In this document: in pieces, positions 52,352 to 60,054 of the stretch | How the letters are laid out: every line of letters starts with the position of its first letter | Numbering within the stretch: position 1 is the stretch's first letter | DNA from: Microbacterium sp. Leaf320 | GTDB lineage: Bacteria; Actinomycetota; Actinomycetes; Actinomycetales; Microbacteriaceae | Length of the DNA: 64,000 nt | Assembly: GCF_001423485.1 (NCBI RefSeq) | Contig: NZ_LMOD01000002.1 | Coordinates: 26,539 to 90,538 of the forward strand | Reading direction: 5' to 3' | The notes under the pieces: model-generated | The model's input: the letters and a program-made list of their open reading frames with translations, nothing else | What the model was told of the DNA's origin: nothing | Database searches by the model: none | Translations under genes and position numbers: made by a program

Positions 52352-52382
52352 AGCGTAGAAGTTGACGTAGCGTCAATGTCAA
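52352..52382 (-). promoter_or_regulatory. MerR-type promoter with 19-bp spacer
   Basis: On the minus strand TTGACA (52377-52382) and TACGCT (52352-52357) are 19 bases apart. The spacer contains the perfect inverted repeat TTGACGCTACGTCAA (52362-52376). Overlong spacers with a central dyad are the hallmark of promoters activated by DNA distortion by MerR proteins. Confidence 0.75.
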
Positions 52383-52478
52383 CCATTTGTGAATGTCGGC
52401 ATTCTGCACTCATATGACTAGCTTTAGTAGCCATCGGGTGACAGCCTCACCTTGTCACGAATAGATGGAGGTAGTTAT

Positions 52479-52721
52479 ATGTCCCTGATGGCGATGATCG
52501 AGCCGACGCTGATGAAGCGTCGCGCTCAGGATGCACTCGACGACGCGATCCTGCGGCTCGATGCCTGGTGGCTGGTGCTGATCGCAGCGATCCTCGTGTT
52601 CGGTGTCGCGTTCCTCGCGGCACTGGCGCTGTGGTGCTTCTTCAAGGCGGGCGGCAGGCGCTTCACCGGCAACTGGCAGTGGGGCAAGAGCGGCGTCTCC
52701 GTGTGGGTCGAATGCGTCTAA
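52479..52721 (+). CDS. Small single-span membrane peptide, candidate peptide precursor
   Basis: An 80-residue protein. An amphipathic N-terminal helix with many charges (MKRRAQDALDDAILRLDAWW) is followed by one strong membrane span (~36-61, ending WCFF), then KAGG and a short aromatic/polar C terminus (RRFTGNWQWGKSGVSVWVEC plus V). It has a well-placed GGAGG eight bases before the ATG at 52479. The palindrome after its stop, the ABC genes and the membrane peptidase downstream suggest a secreted or membrane-acting peptide. GNWQWG-x-SGVS loosely recalls the start of lactococcin 972-type peptides, but this is not enough for an assignment. Confidence 0.65.
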   Translation: MSLMAMIEPTLMKRRAQDALDDAILRLDAWWLVLIAAILVFGVAFLAALALWCFFKAGGRRFTGNWQWGKSGVSVWVECV

Positions 52722-52731
52722 GCCCACGTCG

Positions 52732-52761
52732 CGCCCGGACATCGACGTCGATGTCCGGGCG
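52732..52761 (+). terminator. Perfect 30-bp palindrome after the peptide gene (terminator or attenuator)
   Basis: Fifteen bases (52732-52746) are exactly complementary to the next fifteen, starting ten bases after the peptide gene stop codon and followed by TCTCGTT. Recognisable ATPase coding sequence begins immediately at its right edge. Confidence 0.75.
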
Positions 52762-52802
52762 TCTCGTTCGCGTACTCGAAACGTGCTCCGGCACTGCGCG
52801 AT

Positions 52803-53459
52803 GTGTCCTTCGTCGTGGAACGAGGCGAGAAGGTCGGCCTGGTCGGACCGAACGGATCGGGAAAGTCGACGCTCATCCGACTCGCGTCCGACCTGCTTCA
52901 GCTCACGCACGGGAGCATCCGCATCGCCGGTCGTTCTCATCAGGTCCGTGAATCGCGCGAGCGACTGGCGTTCATCGCCAGCAACGACTACCTCCCGCAG
53001 TTCCTGACAGGTCGCGAGTACGTCGATCTGATGCACCGGCTGTACCGACACAGCCCGGACGCCTCGCAGACCGACGAGCTCTTCGCCAGGTACCAGATGG
53101 AGGGACGCCAGTTCGACCTCATCGAGGACTACTCGCACGGCATGCGCAAGAAGATCCAGCTCATCTCGACGCTTCTCCTCGAGCGCCCTCTCACGATCAT
53201 CGACGAGACGCTCAACGGCGTCGACGTCGATGCGCTGTTCGAATTCGAGACCGACGCATCCCGATTCGGAGAGTCGCGAGGGCTGCTGCTGTGCAGCCAT
53301 GACTTCCGGCTCCTCGAGGCGGTCTGCGATCGCATCATCGTGCTGTGTGGCGGCGAGATCGCGTTCGACCTGCCGCTCTCCCGCATCCTTCACGAGTTCG
53401 GCTCAGTCGACGCCCTGGTCAAGCGCGCGATAACCCAGCGGTCGAGGGCGCGCGAATGA
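52803..53459 (+). CDS. ABC transporter ATP-binding protein with altered 5' end
   Basis: A 218-residue ATPase from GTG 52803: Walker A GPNGSGKST, signature-like YSHGMRKK, Walker B LTIIDETLNGVD and H-loop LLCSHD. This is the BcrA/ABC-2 exporter type. The same frame continues upstream of the GTG as VSFAYSKRAPALRD, the normal first strand and A-loop of such ATPases, back to about 52758. It contains no start codon there and meets the peptide-gene TAA at 52719-52721. Either translation starts late without the A-loop, or a frameshift or fusion damaged the 5' end. ATGA overlap links it to the permease. Confidence 0.75.
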   Translation: MSFVVERGEKVGLVGPNGSGKSTLIRLASDLLQLTHGSIRIAGRSHQVRESRERLAFIASNDYLPQFLTGREYVDLMHRLYRHSPDASQTDELFARYQMEGRQFDLIEDYSHGMRKKIQLISTLLLERPLTIIDETLNGVDVDALFEFETDASRFGESRGLLLCSHDFRLLEAVCDRIIVLCGGEIAFDLPLSRILHEFGSVDALVKRAITQRSRARE

Positions 53460-54877
53460 ACCCGTCTCTGCAGCTCGCATCGTTCCTCTCGGTGTTCCTG
53501 ATCCGGCGCATCGCCCGCCGCGGCGTGCTGCGGAGGCCGTCCGTCCGCTGGACGATCGGGCTGGCAGCCCTCGCCGCATTCATCGGGTTCTGCGGATTCG
53601 GGGTGATCGCGCTGCGTCAGCTCATCAGCGAACCCGAGCAGCTGTCACCCCTCCTGCGCGTCGTCGGGGTGTCCACTCCGCTGTGGGTCCTGACGGTGTT
53701 CACCGTCGTGCGAGTGCTGTTCCTGAAGTCCGGCGACCTGCTCGAGCTCACCTTCTCATTCCCCCTGACCAACAGGGCGCGAACACTCGGGTTCATGCTG
53801 TTCGAGACCCTGGTCGTGGGCATCGGCGCCACCGTCATGCTCGGAGCGCTGGTCACCGGGACCGTCGCGATCGGCGGCGTCGGCATCCTCGACGAGGTCA
53901 CCACCTGCCTGGTCATGCCCCTGGTCATCGCCTACCTGGCGGCGAGCGCCTACTACCTCGGCATGGAGCGACTGCTGCTGCGCCTCCGTCTCGCACGGCT
54001 GCGCGCCTTCCTCGTGCCGGTGGTCCTGGCCGCGACTCTGGTGGCCGTCTACCTCGGCGTGTCCTCGCAGTCGGAGCGCGTGCTCTTCGCGGCGATCGGC
54101 CAGGGCGACGACCACTTCGCGATCCCGCTGCTGTTCGCCGACATCGCCGCGCAGCACGGGATGATCGTCACGACGCTCGCCTGGCTCGCCACGATCGCGC
54201 TCCTGGTCGCAGTCGTCCTCGCGATGGCCCCTCGGCAGTTCGATCCGACTCGACGCTTCGCGATCGTCCCCCGCCTCTTCGGCGGCTCGGAGTTCGGCTC
54301 GTACTTCGCCGCACACATCCGAGGCATCGAGACGATCACGGTCTGCGGCATCTCCCTGGCCGGCTCCTACGCGCTCTTCCTCGCCGACATCCGGCTCCCC
54401 CCGCTCCTGCTGCTGGCCGTCACCGTGCAGTCGGTCTATGCCTTCGTCTCGACGGAGCCGCTGCGCGCGTGCGGGCCCCGCCGCCATGGCCCGACCCGAC
54501 GATACGTCCTGGTGCTCGCACCCCAGCTCGCCACTCTCGCGATCATCGCCGTGCCGATCAGCGCACTGTCGGCCCTGACGGGTTCGCAGGCCGCGGAGAT
54601 CATCTCCGTCGTCGGCTTCGCGGTGTCGAACATCGTCGTGCTCACGCTGGCGGGAATCGCGTTCCCGCCGGAGAAGGGCAACCCGTTCTCGGTGATCGCC
54701 GGGGCGGCTGTCGCAGGACTCGTGACCGGGACGATCATGCTCGGCACGAACCTCCTGGGCCTGCCCGCACTGTTCACGATCGGAGTGATGCTCATCCTCA
54801 CTCTCGTCGCCGCCGCTCTCTCCATCACCGGGATGGACAGGATAGAAAGGACCGCTCGTCATGAAGTGGTTGTTTAG
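53456..54877 (+). CDS. ABC-2-type permease
   Basis: A 473-residue membrane protein with about twelve helices in two halves. A central cytosolic region (APRQFDPTRRFAIVPRLFGGSEFGSYFAAHIRG) separates them. The ATG overlaps the ATPase stop codon (ATGA), so the two form one exporter or immunity transporter. The exact family is not recognised; size and partner fit multi-span permeases of peptide or bacteriocin transport clusters. Confidence 0.75.
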   Translation: MNPSLQLASFLSVFLIRRIARRGVLRRPSVRWTIGLAALAAFIGFCGFGVIALRQLISEPEQLSPLLRVVGVSTPLWVLTVFTVVRVLFLKSGDLLELTFSFPLTNRARTLGFMLFETLVVGIGATVMLGALVTGTVAIGGVGILDEVTTCLVMPLVIAYLAASAYYLGMERLLLRLRLARLRAFLVPVVLAATLVAVYLGVSSQSERVLFAAIGQGDDHFAIPLLFADIAAQHGMIVTTLAWLATIALLVAVVLAMAPRQFDPTRRFAIVPRLFGGSEFGSYFAAHIRGIETITVCGISLAGSYALFLADIRLPPLLLLAVTVQSVYAFVSTEPLRACGPRRHGPTRRYVLVLAPQLATLAIIAVPISALSALTGSQAAEIISVVGFAVSNIVVLTLAGIAFPPEKGNPFSVIAGAAVAGLVTGTIMLGTNLLGLPALFTIGVMLILTLVAAALSITGMDRIERTARHEVVV

Positions 54878-55175
54878 GGTCGCCGTCAGCGCGGTCGGAG
54901 CTCTCGTCCTCACCGCAGGATCCGCGGTGGCCACCGCGATCTGGCTGATGTTCGCGGGAGGTTCCACCGAGGGTCGCCGCCTCGGATTCTTCGATTCGGT
55001 CTTCGTCGAGGTCCGTCAGAGCGCCGACGGAGCGACCCAGCTCGGCACGGGGATCAACGACCCCCTCCCCCTGGTTCTCGCAGTCGTCGTCGCCACCGTC
55101 TTCATCCTCGCCGTGTTCGCGGTGCACGACAGTCTTCTCGAGCGGCGGAGGCACCTCCTCGCGCAGGCGGAATGA
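54861..55175 (+). CDS. Small two-span membrane protein
   Basis: A 104-residue protein with an N-terminal span (VAVSAVGALVLTAGSAVATAIWLMF), an extracytoplasmic loop of ~40 residues and a second span (LVLAVVVATVFILAVF), then a basic tail (ERRRHLL). GAAAGGACC precedes the ATG, which lies 17 bases inside the permease gene. No family recognised; position suggests an accessory or immunity subunit. Confidence 0.65.
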   Translation: MKWLFRVAVSAVGALVLTAGSAVATAIWLMFAGGSTEGRRLGFFDSVFVEVRQSADGATQLGTGINDPLPLVLAVVVATVFILAVFAVHDSLLERRRHLLAQAE

Positions 55176-55176
55176 C

Positions 55177-55698
55177 GTGTGGTCGGTCCGCACCTCGCAC
55201 ATCGACGCGGGACTCGTGTGCCGCTGGCTGCTGCTCGCCGCCTGGCCGATGCACGCCGCTTTCGCCGCCCTGAGCGCGGTCGTCGTCTCTGTCGCCGTCA
55301 TCACGGAGCAGGAGGCGATCCTCAGCGCGGTGGCGACGCTCGGCGCGCACTACGTCGTCGGGCTCGGCGGATCGTTCGCCGTGCACGAGCTCGGACACCT
55401 CATCGTGCTCTCGCGAGCACGAGGGGTGACGGCGCTCACTCTCGAACGCTCGACCTGGCGGATCTCGATCGCACCCCACGGGCGGATCACGCGCCGCGAC
55501 GCCGCGCTCGCGGCACTGGCAGGCCCTGGAATGTGCGCCGTCGCCGGCGGCATTCTCTGGCTCGTCATCCCCGAGCTGCAGGTGCACGGGTGGTATCTGG
55601 CGCATGCGGTGTTCCTCATCCCGCTCTTCAACGACGGCCGGATCCTGCTCACCGCCATGCGGGCCCGGAGCGCCACCCCATCCCGCCGACAGGAGTGA
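55177..55698 (+). CDS. Membrane-embedded HELGH metallopeptidase-like protein (M50/S2P-like)
   Basis: A 173-residue integral membrane protein. FAVHELGHLIVLSRARGV holds an HExxH zinc motif at residues 70-74 inside a hydrophobic stretch. A later LIPLFNDGRILL (Asn-Asp near the C terminus) fits the third-ligand region of M50 intramembrane proteases. The domain is shorter than standard site-2 proteases. The GTG start lies one base after the preceding stop. Comparable M50-like proteins occur with ABC genes in peptide clusters such as Bacillus yydFGHIJ, so processing of the 80-residue peptide is a reasonable inference. Confidence 0.65.
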   Translation: MWSVRTSHIDAGLVCRWLLLAAWPMHAAFAALSAVVVSVAVITEQEAILSAVATLGAHYVVGLGGSFAVHELGHLIVLSRARGVTALTLERSTWRISIAPHGRITRRDAALAALAGPGMCAVAGGILWLVIPELQVHGWYLAHAVFLIPLFNDGRILLTAMRARSATPSRRQE

Positions 55699-55748
55699 CC
55701 AACCGATATTCTTCATCCGCCTGTCACACGAATCAGCCCGGCTCTCGC

Positions 55749-55754
55749 TACGGT
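55749..55754 (+). promoter_or_regulatory. Candidate leaderless -10 element of glgP
   Basis: TACGGT lies exactly six bases before the GTG start at 55761. Confidence 0.5.
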
Positions 55755-55760
55755 CGTCAC

Positions 55761-58247
55761 GTGCCCGAATCACACTCTTCCCTGCACCCGCTCGCCCTCG
55801 CCCCCGTGATCGCCCCGCCGAGCACGGCAGACGAGTTCGCGAAGCGCTTCCTGCACAACCTCAACTTCGACCGGGGCGTCGCCCTGTCGGCATCCAGCGC
55901 GAACGATCGCTACCTGGCCCTCGCCCACACGGTGCGCGACTACCTGATGGCCCGCTGGCTCGAAGACGTACGGCACCAGAAGGAGGTGCAGGCGAAGGGC
56001 GTCTGCTACCTCTCGGCCGAGTACCTGCTCGGCCGTCAGCTCGACAACAACCTGCTCGCCGCCGATCTCACGGAGGTCGCGGCCGAAGCCCTCGCCTCGT
56101 GCGGCGTCTCGCTCGACGAACTGCGCGCCCACGAGGTCGAGCCGGGCCTCGGCAACGGAGGGCTCGGGCGCCTCGCGGCCTGCTTCATCGACTCGCTCGC
56201 CACGATGGCGGTGCCGAGCATCGGCTACGGCATCCGCTACGAGTACGGCATCTTCCGCCAGACGTTCGTCGACGGGCAGCAGGTCGAGCAGCCGGACGCC
56301 TGGCTCGCGCTCGGCTCTCCGTGGGAGTTCGCCCGGCCCGAAGACGCGCAGACCATCGCGTTCGGCGGCCACACCGAGAAGTACGACGACGAGGGCATCA
56401 CCCGCAGCCGCTGGGTGCCCGCCTGGAACGTGCAGGCCGTGCCGTACAACTACATGGTCCCGGGGTTCCGGAACGGCCGGGTCAACACGCTGCGCCTCTG
56501 GAGCGCGGTCGCCACCAGCGCCTTCGACCTGCGGATCTTCAACTCGGGCGACTACGAAGAGGCCGTGCGGGCGCAGACCTTCGCCGAGAATATCTCGAAG
56601 GTGCTCTACCCCGAGGACTCCACCCCGCAGGGCAAGGAACTGCGGCTGCAGCAGCAGTACTTCTTCGTCGCGGCCTCGATCCACGACTTCCTCGACAACA
56701 TGCTCGCCGACGGCTTCGATCTCGCGAACCTCCCAGAACGCGTGATCTTCCAGCTCAACGACACCCACCCCGTGATCGCGGTGCCCGAATTCATGCGCGT
56801 GCTCATCGACGAGAAGCACCTCGAATGGGACGCCGCGTGGGCGATCACCCGGCAGTGCTTCGCCTACACATGCCACACGCTGCTTCCCGAGGCGCTCGAA
56901 GTCTGGCCGGTCGAGCTGCTCGGCCGGCTGCTGCCCCGCCATCTCGAGATCATCTACCGCATCAACGACGAATTCCTCCTGGCCGTGCGCGAGCGTTTCG
57001 GCGACGACGAGATGCTCGTGCGCAACATGTCGATCATCGCCGAGCATCCGGTCCGCTCGGTGCGCATGGCGTATCTCGCGACGGTCGCCGGCGCGAAGGT
57101 CAACGGCGTCGCAGAGCTCCACTCGCAGCTGCTCCGCGACAAGGTGCTCCACGACTTCGACGCGTTCTTCCCCGGCAAGTTCACCAACGTCACGAACGGC
57201 GTCACGCCTCGGCGGTTCCTGCGTCTCGCGAACCCCGAGCTCTCGTCACTCATCACCGCGGCGATCGGAGACGGCTGGACGACCGACCTCGAACGGCTGC
57301 ATGAGCTCGAGCCGTTCGCCGAGGATGCCGAATTCCGCTCGGCGTTCGCCGGGGTCAAGGCGGCGAACAAGCGCCGCCTCAGCGAGGTGCTGCGCGAGCG
57401 CGACGGCGTCGAGATCAGTGACGGCCACATGCTCGACGTCATGGTCAAGCGCCTGCACGAGTACAAGCGCCAACTGCTGAAGGTGCTGCACATCGTCACC
57501 ACCTACGAGGGCGTCATCTCGGGGCGCATCGCCGTGTCGGACGTCATTCCTCGCACCGCGATCTTCGGGGCGAAGGCGGCGCCCGGATATGCGATGGCGA
57601 AGCGCATCATCCACCTGATCAACGCCGTCGGCGAGGTCGTGAACACCGACCCTCGCCTCGAGGGCAAGCTGAAGGTCGTCTTCCCGCCCAACTACAACGT
57701 CACTCTCGCCGAGCGCGTGATCCCCGCCGCCGACCTGTCGGAGCAGATCTCGCTTGCCGGCAAAGAGGCGTCGGGCACGGGGAACATGAAGTTCGCCCTG
57801 AATGGCGCTCTCACGATCGGCACGGATGACGGGGCGAACGTCGAGATCCGCGAACTCGTCGGCGATGACCACTTCTATCTGTTCGGCATGAGCGAGCCCG
57901 AGGTCGAGGCGCTCAGCATCCGTGGCTACCGCCCGCAGGAGTTCTACCAGGCTGACGAGGGCCTGCGTCGGGCGATCGATCTGATCGCATCCGGCGCCTT
58001 CTCACGCGGCGACCGCTCGGTGTTCGAGCCGGTGGTCTCGAACCTGCTCTACGAAGACCGCTTCATGGTGCTCGCCGACTACGCGTCGTATATCGAGGCA
58101 CAGCGCAGGGTGGATGCCGCGTACGCCGACCCGGATGCGTGGACCCGCTCAGCGATCCTCAACGTCGCCCGCACCGGGTTCTTCTCGTCCGACCGCTCGA
58201 TCCGCGACTACATCGACCGCATCTGGCACACCCCGCCCCTCATCTGA
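55761..58247 (+). CDS. glgP: Glycogen/alpha-glucan phosphorylase
   Basis: An 828-residue GT35 phosphorylase of normal length. YLSAEYLLGRQLDNNL, GLGNGGLGRLAACF, FGGHTEKYDDEG and QLNDTHPVIAVPEFMR occur in order, and the pyridoxal-phosphate lysine lies in EASGTGNMKFALNGALTIGT. It releases glucose-1-phosphate from glycogen or maltodextrin in the cytosol. The GTG start at 55761 lacks a ribosome site but has TACGGT six bases upstream. It is monocistronic and ends in a large nested hairpin. Confidence 0.95.
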   Translation: MPESHSSLHPLALAPVIAPPSTADEFAKRFLHNLNFDRGVALSASSANDRYLALAHTVRDYLMARWLEDVRHQKEVQAKGVCYLSAEYLLGRQLDNNLLAADLTEVAAEALASCGVSLDELRAHEVEPGLGNGGLGRLAACFIDSLATMAVPSIGYGIRYEYGIFRQTFVDGQQVEQPDAWLALGSPWEFARPEDAQTIAFGGHTEKYDDEGITRSRWVPAWNVQAVPYNYMVPGFRNGRVNTLRLWSAVATSAFDLRIFNSGDYEEAVRAQTFAENISKVLYPEDSTPQGKELRLQQQYFFVAASIHDFLDNMLADGFDLANLPERVIFQLNDTHPVIAVPEFMRVLIDEKHLEWDAAWAITRQCFAYTCHTLLPEALEVWPVELLGRLLPRHLEIIYRINDEFLLAVRERFGDDEMLVRNMSIIAEHPVRSVRMAYLATVAGAKVNGVAELHSQLLRDKVLHDFDAFFPGKFTNVTNGVTPRRFLRLANPELSSLITAAIGDGWTTDLERLHELEPFAEDAEFRSAFAGVKAANKRRLSEVLRERDGVEISDGHMLDVMVKRLHEYKRQLLKVLHIVTTYEGVISGRIAVSDVIPRTAIFGAKAAPGYAMAKRIIHLINAVGEVVNTDPRLEGKLKVVFPPNYNVTLAERVIPAADLSEQISLAGKEASGTGNMKFALNGALTIGTDDGANVEIRELVGDDHFYLFGMSEPEVEALSIRGYRPQEFYQADEGLRRAIDLIASGAFSRGDRSVFEPVVSNLLYEDRFMVLADYASYIEAQRRVDAAYADPDAWTRSAILNVARTGFFSSDRSIRDYIDRIWHTPPLI

Positions 58248-58260
58248 GGACCCCTGGCCC

Positions 58261-58335
58261 GTTTGCAGGACCGAAGCACGTCTGCAGGAGCATCCCGGCC
58301 TGCCGCTCCTGCAGACGTGCCGGGATCCTGCAAAC
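58261..58335 (+). terminator. Nested inverted-repeat terminator after glgP
   Basis: GTTTGCAGGA pairs with TCCTGCAAAC (58261-58270 / 58326-58335). Inside, GCACGTCTGCAGGAGC pairs with GCTCCTGCAGACGTGC (58276-58291 / 58305-58320). An alternative ATCCCGG/CCGGGAT pairing competes. Confidence 0.75.
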
Positions 58336-58356
58336 GGCACACCCACGCACCCCCTC

Positions 58357-58410
58357 TTGACAAAGTCGAGATATATCGTGTTACTGTGTCCACACACGAT
58401 ATATCGTGTT
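58357..58410 (+). promoter_or_regulatory. Promoter and PadR operators of the DUF4097-PadR operon
   Basis: TTGACA (58357-58362) forms a -35 element. The perfect 16-bp palindrome ACACGATATATCGTGT occupies 58394-58409, and its half ATATATCGTGTT recurs at 58371-58382, 28 bp upstream between the -35 and -10. CGATATATCG-type sites are expected for PadR regulators. Confidence 0.8.
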
Positions 58411-58433
58411 CCCTCAACACAGGAGAAGCAGAC

Positions 58434-59273
58434 ATGACCGAGAAGTGGCTCATCGCCCCGGGCGAAGAACGCGTGATCGACATCGAGAACGTCACCCGGC
58501 TGAAGATCGGTCTGGTCGGCGGCCAGGTCGATGTCATCGCGCACGACGAACCCGGCATCCGCATCGAGGTTCACGGCGTCACCACCAAAGACCTCCGCAT
58601 CGAGTCGAACGACGGCGAGGTCGAGATCGACCACCCGCAGCTCGGCTGGGACAACTTCCTCGAGGTTTTCCGCAACTTCGGCTCAGGCGGCCCCAAGGCC
58701 GAGGTGAGCGTCGCGGTCCCCCGTTCGATCGCCCTCAACCTCGGCGTCGTCAGCGCCGGCGCGCTGGTCTCCGGCATCCGCAACGACGCCCGCCTCAACA
58801 CCGTCTCAGGCGACATCATCGTCGACACCCTCATCGGCGATCTCACCGTCAACTCGGTCTCGGGCGACGTGCAGGTGCGCGGTCTCACCGGATCCATCAG
58901 CGCGAACAGCGTCTCGGGAGATGTGGCCGTCACCGGTACCGTCCGCCGCGCGACCGTCGACATCGTCTCGGGCTCTACGCTCGTCGATGCCACGGGAGAT
59001 GTGAACACCATCAACGTCAACTCGGTCTCGGGCGGCACCACCGTGCGCCTCGACGAGTCGCTCGCCGCCAACTACGTCGTGCGATCCCTGAGCGGGCGCC
59101 TGCTGATCGACGGCATCGAGCGCAGCGCCTCGGGCCCCAGCAACTACACCGGCTCCACCGGCGAGCTCGCAGGACGCTTCGTCGACCTGCGAGCGAACTC
59201 CGTCTCCGGCGGCGTCACCGTTCTGCGCCGCACCCCCGCCTCGATCACGAACGATGCGGAGTGGGAAGCATGA
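58434..59273 (+). CDS. DUF4097 family adhesin-like beta-helix protein
   Basis: A 279-residue cytosolic-looking protein without a signal peptide. The C-terminal two thirds form short beta repeats with a recurring NSVSGDV/NTVSGDI signature every ~18-20 residues, the DUF4097 pattern predicted to fold as a right-handed beta-solenoid. AGGAGA precedes the ATG. It is co-translated with a PadR regulator (ATGA overlap), a common pairing in Actinobacteria. Function is unknown; an envelope-stress or membrane-associated role is often proposed. Confidence 0.85.
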   Translation: MTEKWLIAPGEERVIDIENVTRLKIGLVGGQVDVIAHDEPGIRIEVHGVTTKDLRIESNDGEVEIDHPQLGWDNFLEVFRNFGSGGPKAEVSVAVPRSIALNLGVVSAGALVSGIRNDARLNTVSGDIIVDTLIGDLTVNSVSGDVQVRGLTGSISANSVSGDVAVTGTVRRATVDIVSGSTLVDATGDVNTINVNSVSGGTTVRLDESLAANYVVRSLSGRLLIDGIERSASGPSNYTGSTGELAGRFVDLRANSVSGGVTVLRRTPASITNDAEWEA

Positions 59274-59896
59274 GCCCCGCAGTCTTCTCCCACGGCGACC
59301 TGAGGCTGTACCTCCTGTCGTTGCTCGCCGAGGCTCCTCAGCATGGATACGGGATCATCCAGGCCCTGACCGACCGCACCGGTGGCACGTACACGCCGAG
59401 CGCCGGCACGATCTACCCCCGGCTTGCGAAGCTCGAGGAAGAGGGGCTCGTCTCGAAGACCATCGACGGCCGCACCACGATCTACGCGATCACGGACGCC
59501 GGACGCACCGAGCTCGCATCCCGCGAGGGCGATCTCGCAGGCATCGAGGCAGGGCTCACCGATTCGGTGCGCCTGATCGCCAACGAGGTACGTCAGAGCG
59601 TCAAGGAAGCGATGAAGAGCCTCCGCGCCGACCTCGCCACCGCCGAGAAGGACGACCGCGCGGCCTCCAAGTCCCGCCCCCGCACTGCGGGCGACGACGA
59701 GCGCATCATCACGCGAGAAGAGATGCACCGAGCGGATGCCGTCATCAACGCCTTCCGCGCACGGGTGCGCACCGACCTGCGCACGCACATCGCGAAAGGC
59801 GGCACGCTGCCGGCATCCGTGGTCACACAGCTGGAGGACGGACTGGATGCCGCCGCTCGCGGCATCACCACCGCGCTGGCGTCGCTCGGACGCTGA
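59270..59896 (+). CDS. PadR-family transcriptional regulator
   Basis: A 208-residue PadR protein. The winged-helix domain has LRLYLLSLLAEAPQHGYGIIQALTDRTGGTYTPSAGTIYPRLAKLEEEGLV. A long helical C-terminal region (~75-208) is larger than in minimal PadR proteins and may mediate dimerisation. It probably represses its own operon through the ACACGATATATCGTGT sites. Confidence 0.9.
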   Translation: MSPAVFSHGDLRLYLLSLLAEAPQHGYGIIQALTDRTGGTYTPSAGTIYPRLAKLEEEGLVSKTIDGRTTIYAITDAGRTELASREGDLAGIEAGLTDSVRLIANEVRQSVKEAMKSLRADLATAEKDDRAASKSRPRTAGDDERIITREEMHRADAVINAFRARVRTDLRTHIAKGGTLPASVVTQLEDGLDAAARGITTALASLGR

Positions 59897-59907
59897 CACA
59901 CCTCATA

Positions 59908-60048
59908 CGTTTCGACTCGCTCCGCTCGCTCAACGACCGGGAGAAACCGCTCCTCGCTCAACGACCGGGAGAAACCGCTCCGCTCGCTCAACGACCGGAC
60001 AGATCAACTCCGGTCGTTGAGCGAGGAGCGCAGCGACGAGACGAAACG
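59908..60048. repeat. Palindromic repeat, copy 4
   Basis: Three left arms (CGCTCAACGACCGG preceded by CTCGCTCCGCTCG or CTCCTCG) face one right arm (CGGTCGTTGAGCGAGGAGCG ... GACGAAACG). It lies between the convergent PadR and universal stress protein genes. Confidence 0.85.
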
Positions 60049-60054
60049 CGCTGC

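Noticed and set aside
52650-52721. Assignment of the 80-residue peptide as a lactococcin 972-type bacteriocin
   Set aside because: Only a short GNWQWG...GVS stretch is reminiscent; the peptide ends right after it, has an internal membrane span, and the usual partner genes are not evident.
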